Assembly (NCBI RefSeq): GCF_026262505.1
Contig: NC_067208.1
Location: forward strand, 3,295,962-3,359,961
Reading direction: 5' to 3'
Length of the DNA stretch: 64,000 nucleotides
DNA from: Trichomonas vaginalis G3
Lineage: Eukaryota > Parabasalia > Trichomonadida > Trichomonadidae
Below, piece after piece: positions 11,325 to 20,705 of the stretch. Within the stretch, counting starts at the first letter, position 1. Each line of letters begins with the position of its first letter. The notes below the pieces were generated by a model. The model saw only the letters and a list, made by a program, of their open reading frames with translations. It ran no database searches and was not told the origin of the DNA. The position numbers were made by a program, and so were the translations under genes.

Positions 11325-12755
11325 GGGTTTCGTTTTGCGAAAAAAACGTACAATACGCAATTTCGCTAAAAAAACATTTAGCTAGCAATTTCGACCTTTG
11401 ACTCCACTCAAGACGTCACTTTTTTAATTTTGCGGTATCATATTTTTGGAAAATCTTTATGAATATTATATAAAAAGTCTCTTTAATATCTATATTTCAT
11501 ATTTTTATCGATTTTTAAAGTTTTTGCGAAAAGTATTCAATTATTTTTGCTATTTGGGAGTAGGTGACAAAAGTGCATACTCTTAAACAACCGTCGGATT
11601 TCCGGGTGAAATCGTGACACACTTTCGTCTTTCGTAGGCAGTGGTGGTTGTTACAAAAGGTAACTTCGAATGTAGCGTGAAATCTGCAAAAAAAATTCTG
11701 AAATTTGAATGGAGAACACAAAAATTGAATAGTTTACGTCAATAAAAAAGAGAAAAATGAAGCCAATGTGTCTCGAACCTAGGACTTAGAGCAGCAATCA
11801 CAATGTTTATCACATTACACTACATGCATCTCTCACCTCAGTGAATGAGATCAACTATATGATAACTTTTTCCCCATTATATTCTTGTGGAAAAGTGACA
11901 AATAGCAACTTTGACCCTCTCTCTGCTATTTGGTCGGGTAAATGTCAGATTTGCGACATTTTCTGATATGATATTCAGATTCTACGTTGATAATAATGCA
12001 TATAGAACCCTCTTGCTATTGTGTCAAAATTGCGAAACCGATAGCAAAAATATCTCGCAATATCAAAATTGAGATATTGAGTGAATTATGCATTATAGAT
12101 ATTAAAAATCTGATTTGTGAAAACATCTCATCAGTTTCTAGCTAATTCAAAAATCTTTACTATCTTATTCGATTAAAATGAAAAGGGAATAGTTTCATTA
12201 TGCTTTAAATGACAGCCTTATAATATAATCATAGTTTTCGCTCAATATGCAGCATTTTTTTTTTCGAAATCTATGGTCAATATCCTAAATACTGATTGCT
12301 TTGCATTCATATCTCTTACATTTTCTATACCCACATCACTATTCATTGCTATTCCTATCTTTTTCATTTTTGTTTGTTTCTCATAATTTCTCAAAAAACA
12401 TGATAACTTGATATTTGTAAATATCATACTTTATAACGTAAATAAGAACTTGACCTATTAAGAAAAGCAGTAATGAAAAGAAAATCTGAAATTCATAAAA
12501 ATTACAAGTTTCTGATGACAATTAGCTTAATTAAACCAGGTACAAGATTATATAATTGTATTTTCTATCCAATTATCCATATAATATCTTATCCAGAAAA
12601 AATAACTTGATCAATACCAAATGATTTTTTAACTAGTAAATAAAGTATTTTCTTTACACACACATTGTATATCATAGTTTTTTTTTTTTTTGGTTTCGCA
12701 AAACATCCAAAAACAAATATGCTATAAAAGTGACAATTTTAGCAAAACGAAACCC
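11325..12755. mobile_element. Putative non-autonomous DNA transposon with 14-bp terminal inverted repeats
   Basis: GGGTTTCGTTTTGC at 11325-11338 is matched exactly by its reverse complement at 12742-12755, enclosing 1.43 kb. Subterminal sequences are also similar, with TTTTGCGAAA- and TTTCGC-type strings near both ends. No transposase frame is intact; the longest minus-strand frame (11515-11721) has several Cys and His but no recognisable domain. A target-site duplication was not clear: the flanks TTTTAAATCAA and TTATTTTAATC are similar but not identical. It ends about 170 bp before the ankyrin gene. Confidence 0.5.
11765..11830 (-). other. tRNA-like (A-box/B-box) segment
   Basis: On the minus strand, GTAGTGTAATG followed 40 nt later by GGTTCGAGACAC resembles internal pol III A and B boxes. 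A full cloverleaf does not form convincingly (no matching acceptor stem), so this may be a tRNA relic or a SINE-like sequence inside the transposon at 11325-12755. Confidence 0.3.
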
Positions 12756-12902
12756 TTATTTTAATCATGGAAAATATAACTATCTTCATTACATTTCGTT
12801 TCGAAATCAAACTTGATATGATCAGTAAATGGTATCACTCAACATTCACCCATTTCTTGCAATGACAATTACAACAAAAGAAATTGAAACGAAATAAATG
12901 CA

Positions 12903-12907
12903 TTTCA
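12903..12907 (+). promoter_or_regulatory. Initiator element for the ankyrin gene
   Basis: TCATA fits the trichomonad Inr consensus and lies between the first possible ATG (12898) and the ATG at 12925. This argues for 12925 as the true start with a 5' UTR of roughly 20 nt. Confidence 0.45.
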
Positions 12908-12924
12908 TATCAAAAGTGACAAAA

Positions 12925-13929
12925 ATGAGTTCTTCAATCGAACAACTCCTTGCAAGTCTTCACAGAGGTGACCAATCAGAAGCTTTATTAGAGAAGGCTG
13001 CCGCAAACATTGCTGAGCTCTCTAAACACAATGAACTTTACGAACTTCCTTTCGGAGTTTTCCAAAAAATCATTGCAAAGACATCAATCATGCCAGTATT
13101 TACAATCAACAAGATCCTTACAGCTGCTTTAATGTCATACAAATCTCTTGCTTACTGTTTAATTCCTCTCATAAACTGTGGTCATATTGGACAACACCAA
13201 GCAATGATGGCTCTTGCATCCCTCAGCGATGCACCTTTACTCCATGAAATCTGTACACAGCAAGCCGCCCCACCACCACCAAAGCCTACCTCTCCTTCAA
13301 AAGATGAAGTTCGCCGTGCTCCTATTCTCAAGAACTCAGCCAATGTTCAGGAGATCGCTAAGCGTGCTGAACAGAAACTCAGTTTCATCCATTACTGCGA
13401 AGTTGGAAAGGTAGAAATCATCAAAGACTTGTTATCTAAGAATCCAGGTCTTATTAACGAACGTAATGACTACGGTGATTATCCAATCCACAAGGCTGTC
13501 TGGAATGACCACCCAGATGTTGTCAAAGTCCTTCTTGACTACAAATCAGATCCAAATGCTATGGATAACAATAAATCTACACCGCTTATCAAAGCATGCG
13601 CTAGAACTAGCTATAGTTGCGCTAAAATGTTGCTCGATGCCGGTGCAGATCCAGATCATATCTCAAAACTCGGATCTTCTGCACTTCTCATTGCCGTTAG
13701 CAAAGGAGCTACAAAGATCGTCAAGGAACTTCTCGATCACAATGCAAATCCTGACGTAATGGGTAAATATCAGGATACAGCACTTCACATCGCTGCTCAA
13801 CATGGTTTTACTGACATTGCTCAGCTTCTTGTTGATGCTGGTGCAAACGTATTGTTAAAGAACAACCGTAATCAGCTTGCTGTTGATCTTGCCTCAAAAC
13901 AGGCAATTAAAGACATGCTGCAAGAATAA
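12925..13929 (+). CDS. Ankyrin-repeat protein
   Basis: About 334 residues from the ATG at 12925 (an upstream in-frame ATG at 12898 lies before the likely initiator). The first 130 residues are an alpha-helical region of unknown fold, followed by a proline-rich linker with P-P-P-P-K. From about residue 155 to the end come five to six ankyrin repeats with clear D-x-x-G-x-x-P-x-H-x-A and L-L-x-x-G-A-x-P motifs. Ankyrin proteins are protein-interaction scaffolds; no enzymatic domain is seen, so the partner is unknown. Trichomonads carry hundreds of such genes. The frame is clean, and codon use is richer in C/G third positions than the neighbouring decayed genes. Confidence 0.85.
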   Translation: MSSSIEQLLASLHRGDQSEALLEKAAANIAELSKHNELYELPFGVFQKIIAKTSIMPVFTINKILTAALMSYKSLAYCLIPLINCGHIGQHQAMMALASLSDAPLLHEICTQQAAPPPPKPTSPSKDEVRRAPILKNSANVQEIAKRAEQKLSFIHYCEVGKVEIIKDLLSKNPGLINERNDYGDYPIHKAVWNDHPDVVKVLLDYKSDPNAMDNNKSTPLIKACARTSYSCAKMLLDAGADPDHISKLGSSALLIAVSKGATKIVKELLDHNANPDVMGKYQDTALHIAAQHGFTDIAQLLVDAGANVLLKNNRNQLAVDLASKQAIKDMLQE

Positions 13930-14392
13930 TAAGCTATGCCATAAGTAATTATCGAATATACGACATTTTACTTCCTGTAAATAATCTTCAAACAAAAAAT
14001 TTCATTTCCATATTTTTATTTTTTAGAATTTTGGTGAAACGTGCTAACTTTTTGATCTAGACACAATCATTTGATATTGAAATCGTGAAAATTACCCATG
14101 AGTTGGCGTTTGAAATTTTATCCAAAAATTGACACTTTTCAGACGTTTTGTCAGGGGCGAGAAGTGACCCAAAAATGTCTGGATAGTGTTATTCTCAGGA
14201 ATATGATTATTTTTTTGCTTTTAATGCCGAACAGCATTTGAATTAAAAATAATCGTTTGTCTGAGAATTGCTAATTTTGACACTTTACAAAATTTTGATA
14301 AAAATTTAAAGAAGCGGTCTTTTCTATTATAGATCAGAATGAATAGTGATTGAAATGATTATATCAATAATAAGTAGATTCATAGAATCCAT
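13930..14392. other. Intergenic spacer upstream of beta-helix copy A
   Basis: AT-rich, no gene recognised. The last 60 bases (from about 14340) resemble the 5' flank of the related copies at 15620, 25650 and 27230, so the duplicated unit includes upstream sequence. Confidence 0.5.
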
Positions 14393-15406
14393 ATATTTCT
14401 CTCTATTTCTCACAAGGAGTGGGAAGATTTCTTCAACTCTTCAATCACTTATACACCGTACAAAAATGAAAGCAATAAGCTCGATAATATTTCACCAAAC
14501 AGCTATTACGTCTCTCTTTGCTTGTTTATTTACCTTAATGAGACAGGTGCAGTTCGTATCACAGAAAATACAGATCAAAATCTTAAATTCCTCATTGATA
14601 CAAGCGCATTTTACAAATGTATGCACGAGAGCGACAAAGGTGGCTCTTTATACTTAAGTTGTACTAAAGGTGAGTGTATTCAAGACCGAATCTGCAGTTT
14701 TAGCTCTAACACAGTCAACGAAGGCGCCTATTGTTATATTTCAGTTTCAAAAACATCTCCATTTAAGAATTATCTCCTTGATTCAACAATTACTTCAAGT
14801 GGTGATGAAAATCCAAAAGAAAACAGTAACATTGATTTAGAAAATGGTGAAATAAATATGAAATCAATCAATATTTCAAATTCAAAACTAGATCACGAAA
14901 GTTTCTACTTTATTTTTTGTAATTCTAACTCAAACGTAACACTTTCAACATTTTCAAACAACACAACTACAAATGAAACATATTGTCAAGCATTTCATGA
15001 TGGATCAATTGGTCAAATTAAAATTCTTTTTTGTAATTACTACGAAAATGAAGGCAAATACTTTATTTTCAGTTCTATTACTCTCTATATCAATAATTGC
15101 AGTTTTAATAAAAATAACATCAAAGAATTATATATCCATACATTAAGTCAAATCCAAGTTAAAGGATGTTATTTTGACATTTCAGATCCTCCTATTGGTT
15201 TATATGTCACAATAACAGAGAAAGTAAGTTCAATGTATCCAGAAAATCATCATTTGTCTTCAGTTTTATGTTATTCAAAACTAAAACTTGAATTCCCAGA
15301 AGAAATAAAGACAAAAACAAAAGAAAAAGAAGAAATCCAAATTAACTATAAACGAAATAATAAATTTAATATCTTAGTTTGTTATATTCTTCTCATTCCT
15401 AAATAA
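14393..15406 (+). CDS. Beta-helix-like surface family, copy A (start codon ATA)
   Basis: About 337 codons aligned end to end with the intact copy at 26170-27180: S-I-S-H-K-E-W near the start, Y-V-S-L-C-L-F-I-Y-L-N, C-M-H-E-S-D-K-G-G-S-L, then Asn/Cys-rich rungs (N-N-C-S-F-N-K-N, V-K-G-C-Y-F-D-I), a K/E-rich stretch and a hydrophobic tail that may anchor the protein. Function is unknown; by its repeat pattern a parallel beta-helix extracellular protein is likely. Where the intact copy has ATG, this copy has ATA (14393-14395), and no in-frame ATG follows nearby, so translation as drawn is doubtful. A second frame starting at 14346 is also open, begins with a signal-peptide-like stretch and overlaps the first 260 bases. 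Tandem neighbour of copy B. Confidence 0.6.
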   Translation: MFLSISHKEWEDFFNSSITYTPYKNESNKLDNISPNSYYVSLCLFIYLNETGAVRITENTDQNLKFLIDTSAFYKCMHESDKGGSLYLSCTKGECIQDRICSFSSNTVNEGAYCYISVSKTSPFKNYLLDSTITSSGDENPKENSNIDLENGEINMKSINISNSKLDHESFYFIFCNSNSNVTLSTFSNNTTTNETYCQAFHDGSIGQIKILFCNYYENEGKYFIFSSITLYINNCSFNKNNIKELYIHTLSQIQVKGCYFDISDPPIGLYVTITEKVSSMYPENHHLSSVLCYSKLKLEFPEEIKTKTKEKEEIQINYKRNNKFNILVCYILLIPK

Positions 15407-15666
15407 ACAACTAAAGGGTGCATATACGCCCCACTTACATACCCTTCAATTATATTGATGTTGATTTGGTGTTGAGATAGTGAACGTTGTCCAATATATT
15501 TGATGCTTGAACTTTTGAAATTTCGAAAATTTTATTTTTGACATTTTACAAAATTTTATATGGAATTTTTTTTTCCCATTTCGAAATTCTGGTATTGCAA
15601 TTGTTTATCAAAATGAAGAATGATTGAAGTGATTATACCAATGATCAGTAGATTCATCAATTTCAT
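15407..15666. other. Spacer between tandem copies A and B
   Basis: AT-rich; its last part repeats the upstream flank of copy A (the ATGATTGAA- region near 15617). Nothing else recognised. Confidence 0.4.
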
Positions 15667-16727
15667 ATATTTCTCTCTATTTCTCACCAGGGGTGGGAAG
15701 ATTTCTTCAACTCTACAATTGAATACACATTATACAGAAATGAAAGTCAAAGATTTCCATACAGTTCACCAAACAACTACTACGTTTCTCTTTGCCTGTT
15801 TATTCACCTTAATGAGACAGGCGCAATTCGTATCCGAGACGAAACAGACAAAAATATCAAATTCCTCATTGATACTAGCTCATTTGACAAATGAATGCAC
15901 GAGAACGAAGAAGGTGGTTCTTTATACATATTTTGTTCTAATTGTGAGTGTATTCAAGACCGAATTTGCAGTTTTGGCTCTAACACAGTCAGACTTGGCG
16001 CATATTGTTATATCATAGTTTCAGATAGTTATCCGCTTAGAGTCCATCTACTTGAATCAACAATTACTTTAAGTGGAGAAGAAAATCCGGAACGTAACGA
16101 TAATATTTATTTCCAAAATGGTGAAATAAATATGAAATCAATCAATGTTTCGCATTCAAAACTTAATTACGATAGTATCTACTGCGCTTTTTGTAGTTCT
16201 GACTCAAACGTAACATTTTCAACATTTTTAAATAACACAACTATAAATGAGAATTTCACTGAAGCAATTCATACAGGACGATCTAATTCATTTGAATTTA
16301 AAATTTTTTTTGCAATTACTTAGAAAATAAATGCATTGACTTTTTTTACAGTTCTTATAATCTCTACATCAACAATTGCAGTTTTAATAAAAATGACGTC
16401 AAACAATTTTATTTCATTGGATGGACTCAAATTCAAATTAAAGGGTGCTATTTTGATATTTCAGATCCTAATACAAGTAGAAATGTCATAATAATAGAGA
16501 ATGCCAGCTCAATGTATCCAGAAAACAATCATTCGCCTACAGGTTTATGTTTCTTAAAACTTAAACCTGAATTTTCAAAAGATAAAGAAGATATAAGAGT
16601 TAATCATAAACGGAATAATAGATTTAATAACTATGTTTTCTATATCTTTCTCATTCCTAAAAAACATCATAAATTTTCTCTGATAAAAGCCCAACAAAAG
16701 TCTGATAAAGCTAATAGTTTAACTTGA
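15667..16727 (+). pseudogene. Beta-helix-like surface family, copy B (nonsense and frameshift)
   Basis: This is a tandem duplicate of copy A. The family frame begins at ATA (15667). A TGA at 15892-15894 replaces the Cys codon of the F-x-K-C-M-H-E motif seen in copies A and D. Farther on, a run of eight T at about 16309-16316 shifts the frame before the N-Y-L-E-N-K motif, after which the family sequence (N-N-C-S-F-N-K-N-D, I-K-G-C-Y-F-D-I, Y-P-E-N-N-H) continues to a stop at 16727. The product would be broken into three pieces, so I regard it as decayed. Role unknown, as for the other copies. Confidence 0.75.
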
Positions 16728-17013
16728 ACTTTTTCTGTTCTTATAAATTTGAGGATAAGTAATCTTATTATTGGGTTTCATCTCTTTATAAATGCAAAGC
16801 AAGATGAAATCAAATTGTTGGAGATTCGACATGCGATGCCTAACAAATTTGGGCATACCATCATAATTTCTTCAATTTTTTTCATGAAATTTCATAATTC
16901 TGCATTTATCTTTCATATTTGTCATATTCTCGCTCCAGTTATTATATTTCCTTCGTAGCTTGTTCTGAAAAAATCAAATATTTCTTACGATAATTGATAC
17001 AATGATCGATGTT

Positions 17014-17022
17014 GAATGAAAT
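17014..17022. repeat. Target-site duplication (left) of the MULE-like element
   Basis: GAATGAAAT here is repeated exactly at 18677-18685, just outside the matching right terminus. Confidence 0.65.
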
Positions 17023-17077
17023 GGGGCGGCGACAAATTTGCCCAGCCAGTAAAGTATTCAATTTTTTTGCATTTTTT

Positions 17078-18168
17078 AAGGGTGCACACGAGAGGATCAT
17101 GTAAACTTCAGAATTTAGCTTCTTAAGGGTGCACCCGTATGTACGTTTATTTGAGAGGAGGAGGATTACCCTCTCAATTTTGAAGGATTCGTTAGTTTAT
17201 TTTCTCGATGAATATGCAATAAAATTTGATTTTTACCTTATCAATATACTTCATATAATATACACATGTTCATGTAAAAACTTTTTTCCAAAATCCTCAG
17301 GAATTAAGGGATTTTTGAATTTTAAGAATTTTTTCGAATTTTTTCGAAAAAAAAATATTTTCAGAACAGCCTTAACGGCTAAGATTTAGGAACAATGTTA
17401 AGTATCAAAAAGAAAGGAGGTCTGATATAGACAACATATATCGTTGAAGGTTGAAAAAATCTCTAATATTTGAGCCCAAAATTTCAAATTTTAATTTTTT
17501 GAAAAAAGAGGCCACCCGTATGTACGTTTATTTGAGAGGAGGAGGATTATATCTTTGAAAGGGTGAAACATTATGAATATGTTAATTATATATAATATGT
17601 ATTATTATAAAAAAGAAAAAATAAAGCACGTTAAAATTTTTCTTTCTTGATTTTTTACAAAATCTACTTAGAATTATGCAAAATATGACTAAATAATTAT
17701 AAATTTCAAGTTAAATTTTAATTTTGATAAATAATTTAAATTTCAAAATATCAAGTTCAGTTCGACTATGTATGTAGTAATTCCTCAATAAAGTGCCAAA
17801 ACCTTATTAAAATATATGAACATTTTCAACATTTTAATGTTTTTATTTAAAAATTTGATGGAATATGAACTTCAAACAATTATTATGTAAATAAAAATAA
17901 TTAAATATATGTATTTATTCGTATTACAACCGTAGTAAGTCGATTCTTCCTTTCTTCTACTGAGTTTTGAATTTGATTTCGAATTGTAAAGAGATTCAAA
18001 GGGAAAATACTAGCGGATAAAAACTACCTCCATGAAAGGGTCATAATGGAGTCAAGTTGTATTTTTTTGATATTTTTTGCTTTTCGAGCCTAAATAGGTA
18101 GCCAAGATAATGCCTAAAAATAAGGTTCTAAATTCTGAAGTTTACATGATCCTCTCGTGTGCACCCTT
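17078..18168. repeat. Internal 41-bp inverted repeat pair
   Basis: AAGGGTGCACACGAGAGGAT and the following 21 bases (17078-17118) recur exactly, inverted, at 18128-18168. The similarity continues outward as T-rich/GC sequence (TTTTTTGC against GCAAAAAAA). This could be the ends of an element nested inside the MULE-like element or its subterminal repeats. A different 37-bp direct repeat (CACCCGTATGTACGTTTATT...) occurs at 17132-17168 and 17513-17549. Confidence 0.8.
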
Positions 18169-18244
18169 AAAAAAAAAAGCAAAAAAAAATGTAATAAAAT
18201 AAAAAAATTTTTAGTATCGATAATCTGAAATATGTTGTTTACTT

Positions 18245-18482
18245 AAGCCGCTCGCTTCGCTCGCGGCTTAGTTTCGTGATTTCGTACAATCTTTTTTCGA
18301 ATCTGTTCTTTTCTTAAGCCGCTCGCTTCGCTCGCGGCTTAGTTTCGTAATTTCATACAATCTTTTTTCGAATCTGTTCTTTTCTTAAGCCGCGAGCGAA
18401 GCGAGTGGCTTAGTTTCGTAATTTCATACAATTATTTTACGAATTTGTTCTTTTTGTCAACCGCGAGCGAAGCGAGTGGCTT
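18245..18482. repeat. Four-unit, 71-bp array of GC-rich hairpins
   Basis: Units start near 18245, 18316, 18387 and 18458. Each has a palindromic core beginning AAGCCGC (units 1-3; unit 4 begins CAACCGC) and a T-rich spacer containing TTTCGTAATTTCATACAAT. The core reads CCGCTCGCTTCGCTCGCGG in units 1-2, but CCGCGAGCGAAGCGAGTGG in units 3-4, so it has been inverted while the spacers keep their direction. Confidence 0.85.
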
Positions 18483-18676
18483 TTTATTTTTAAAAATTTT
18501 TTTTCTTTCTGACTTTTTTTCCCCCTTACTTACAAATTTGATAGTAACTTACCAAATCTCTCTATCATATAATAATAAATTAATCCATTTTTTGTTTCAA
18601 ATCTGACACTCTACATTTCTGACATGTAAACATGTCACTTTTCACTTCACCTCACTGGGCAAGTTTGTGCCCCCTC

Positions 18677-18685
18677 GAATGAAAT
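18677..18685. repeat. Target-site duplication (right) of the MULE-like element
   Basis: GAATGAAAT, identical to 17014-17022. Confidence 0.65.
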
Positions 18686-18765
18686 AATCAGCCAATAATA
18701 ATCACATAGAGCATGCATCTATTTTTCATCAGCCATTTTAGCTCAATCTCCAGTAATCAATAATT

Positions 18766-18770
18766 TCATT
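18766..18770 (+). promoter_or_regulatory. Initiator element for the FERM-like gene
   Basis: TCATT about 30 nt before the ATG at 18799 fits the trichomonad Inr. It lies about 80 bp outside the MULE-like element, so the promoter was left intact by that insertion. Confidence 0.4.
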
Positions 18771-18798
18771 ACACGCACTGAAAAAAAATTATATTTTT

Positions 18799-20373
18799 AT
18801 GAAGAAAGTAATCGTTTCGATTATAGAGACGATTCCTCCTTCTAAATATAAGTTCAAAGTGGCAGCTACCACAAAAGGTAACACTTTTCGTGAATATGTT
18901 GCCAGAGAAATCGTTTCTTTGATAGATGTTGATTTCTTTTTCATTATCATAGAAAAAGGAAAGGATCCGCTCTTTCTGGACGAATCATTACCATTTTCAC
19001 AGATATCGGAATCAAAAAAGATTCGTTTGCGCCTGATTGTAAAAAATCAACATTTGAAAGTTCGAATTTCACCTACAGTAGTCAAATTATACAATTTTGA
19101 TTTAACGCAAAATATCATTACTAACCTAAGGAACATGAGACTCGATAAGCCAGAGCTCTATGTTTTATCTTTCAAGAAAAAAAAAGAAATTTTGACTCGT
19201 GTTTGCTCAAATTCAATGCATTTGATATTACACAAATGGAAAGGTGAGCAATTAACTCTTCACCGTCAAGTTTTACCAAACGAATACAAAGTTTCTTCAG
19301 AAGAAGAATCAAATTCATTATTATCGAATTTTCAACTCCAAATACAAGATGGCGTAATGTATTTTTCACGCTTTAATTGGGGTGTAACAGCAGGCTTCAA
19401 CTATTTACTTGATAATCAAAGCGAAGACGTGAAAAAAGCATCATTAACAAAATATCTTCCGCAAATTGTCAATGTCAGCGATACAGTATATAATTCAGCC
19501 AAAGAAATCATCAATAGATACAAATCGGCTACTAAATTTGATATAATTCAGGATTATATCACCAATATAAGAAAATGGGGGACAGGATGCTGCCATTCTG
19601 AACATATCAAGTTCCAACTTAAAGACGATAAGCGTCACATGCAATCAAACCGTGTTATCCACGTTTCTCTTCAGAAAATTATCATTACAAAAAATTTATA
19701 CGACAATATCCTCATCTACGAGCTGATTTCGGACATTGTATCAGTTGATATTGCTGATGACCACATAATGATCAAGTTTAAAAACGGAGTTTCGTGGAAA
19801 ATTAAATCGAACTCCCAACTCGTTCTGTTTAACTTCATTCTTGATACAATCGAGCTAAACAAGCATCTTGATCCACAATCTACCAAAATAATCTCGAGAA
19901 GTGTTGACGATTTGCCTGGATTAGTATTAGACTCCGGAAGTCGAACAGACAGCTACGCAGTGTTTAATCTTAGAGATGTAAATTACGATTCAGATGAAAT
20001 TGATAGCGAAAGTCAAGAATCATCTGATAGTGATGAAGATGACGAAGATATTCTTATTCAGACCCAAATTTACAGACCACCAATCATCAAAGATAACATC
20101 ATACAGGGAATTTCCGCAATAATTCCTCCAAATCTGTCGGAAGATCCAGATTCTCAGTATTCCATTGAAAACCAACAGTACAGGAACCTCAAGGTCGTTA
20201 AGAAACTTGTTATTCCTGATACAGAATCAATGCATTTCTCTGATTCGGTTCCAGATTTATCATCTTTAGTTCCAAAGGCTTCGCGCGATGAAATTATACC
20301 ATATAATTATATTAAGACTATTTTATTCTTAATCGGACTTGTTTTACTTCTTGTTTTAATCAAAAATACCTAA
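18799..20373 (+). CDS. FERM-like protein with a C-terminal membrane anchor
   Basis: 524 residues. The first 90 residues look like a ubiquitin-type beta-grasp lobe. The next part (about 90-250) includes a segment reminiscent of the talin FERM F1/F2 lobes (P-E-L-Y-V-L-S-F, and K-Y-L-P-Q followed by helices). Residues about 265-360 have beta strands compatible with a PH/PTB-like F3 lobe. A long acidic low-complexity linker (S/D/E-rich) follows, and the protein ends with a single hydrophobic helix (about 503-520) plus four polar residues, the layout of a tail-anchored protein. The inferred role is linking a membrane (ER or plasma membrane) to cytoskeletal or lipid partners. The FERM assignment rests on pattern only. 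Confidence 0.6.
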   Translation: MKKVIVSIIETIPPSKYKFKVAATTKGNTFREYVAREIVSLIDVDFFFIIIEKGKDPLFLDESLPFSQISESKKIRLRLIVKNQHLKVRISPTVVKLYNFDLTQNIITNLRNMRLDKPELYVLSFKKKKEILTRVCSNSMHLILHKWKGEQLTLHRQVLPNEYKVSSEEESNSLLSNFQLQIQDGVMYFSRFNWGVTAGFNYLLDNQSEDVKKASLTKYLPQIVNVSDTVYNSAKEIINRYKSATKFDIIQDYITNIRKWGTGCCHSEHIKFQLKDDKRHMQSNRVIHVSLQKIIITKNLYDNILIYELISDIVSVDIADDHIMIKFKNGVSWKIKSNSQLVLFNFILDTIELNKHLDPQSTKIISRSVDDLPGLVLDSGSRTDSYAVFNLRDVNYDSDEIDSESQESSDSDEDDEDILIQTQIYRPPIIKDNIIQGISAIIPPNLSEDPDSQYSIENQQYRNLKVVKKLVIPDTESMHFSDSVPDLSSLVPKASRDEIIPYNYIKTILFLIGLVLLLVLIKNT

Positions 20374-20705
20374 ATTGTTTGTAATCTTTTTGTTTATCTT
20401 CTAATTTTTACTTCATCATCTAATACTCTTCAAATAAGAATAATATTTGCTTTTGTAGCTTTAATATTATTTCGAAATCATTTGATATCATAATTGGCCG
20501 ATTATACTTTTAGAATAAACTAAAACCATGTTAAGTTTTTTAATGGTCCATTCTTTGATATCCTGAAAAATAAAATTCAATTTGAAAAAAATTTTCAATA
20601 ATCAGACATATTGACATAGCAATTTATTTTTATCATATATAATAGAATATAAATAACTAGAGAAATCATATTGTTAAAATCAAAAATTTTTTTTTGTAAA
20701 ATTTA
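20374..20705. other. Intergenic spacer
   Basis: AT-rich, no gene or RNA recognised between the FERM-like gene and the ankyrin/RING-like gene. Confidence 0.4.

Larger units (their letters stand above)
17023..18676. mobile_element. MULE-like non-autonomous element, 1.65 kb
   Basis: The left end reads GGGGCGGCGACAAATTTGCC and the right end is its imperfect inverted copy (GGGCAAGTTTGTGCCCCCTC on the plus strand). Flanking 9-bp direct repeats GAATGAAAT (17014-17022 and 18677-18685) are the size of duplication made by Mutator-like transposases. Inside are a second inverted repeat of 41 bp, a 37-bp direct repeat and a four-unit hairpin array. No transposase frame is present (the open frame at 17129-17389 has no recognisable domain), so it would depend on enzymes supplied elsewhere. 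Confidence 0.65.

Noticed and set aside
17129..17389. Open frame in the MULE-like element as a transposase
   Set aside because: 86 codons of Phe/Ile/Lys/Asn-rich sequence with no catalytic or zinc motif, overlapping repeats.
18245..18482. CRISPR-like array of palindromic repeats
   Set aside because: The spacers are also conserved between units; this is a tandem duplication inside a transposon.
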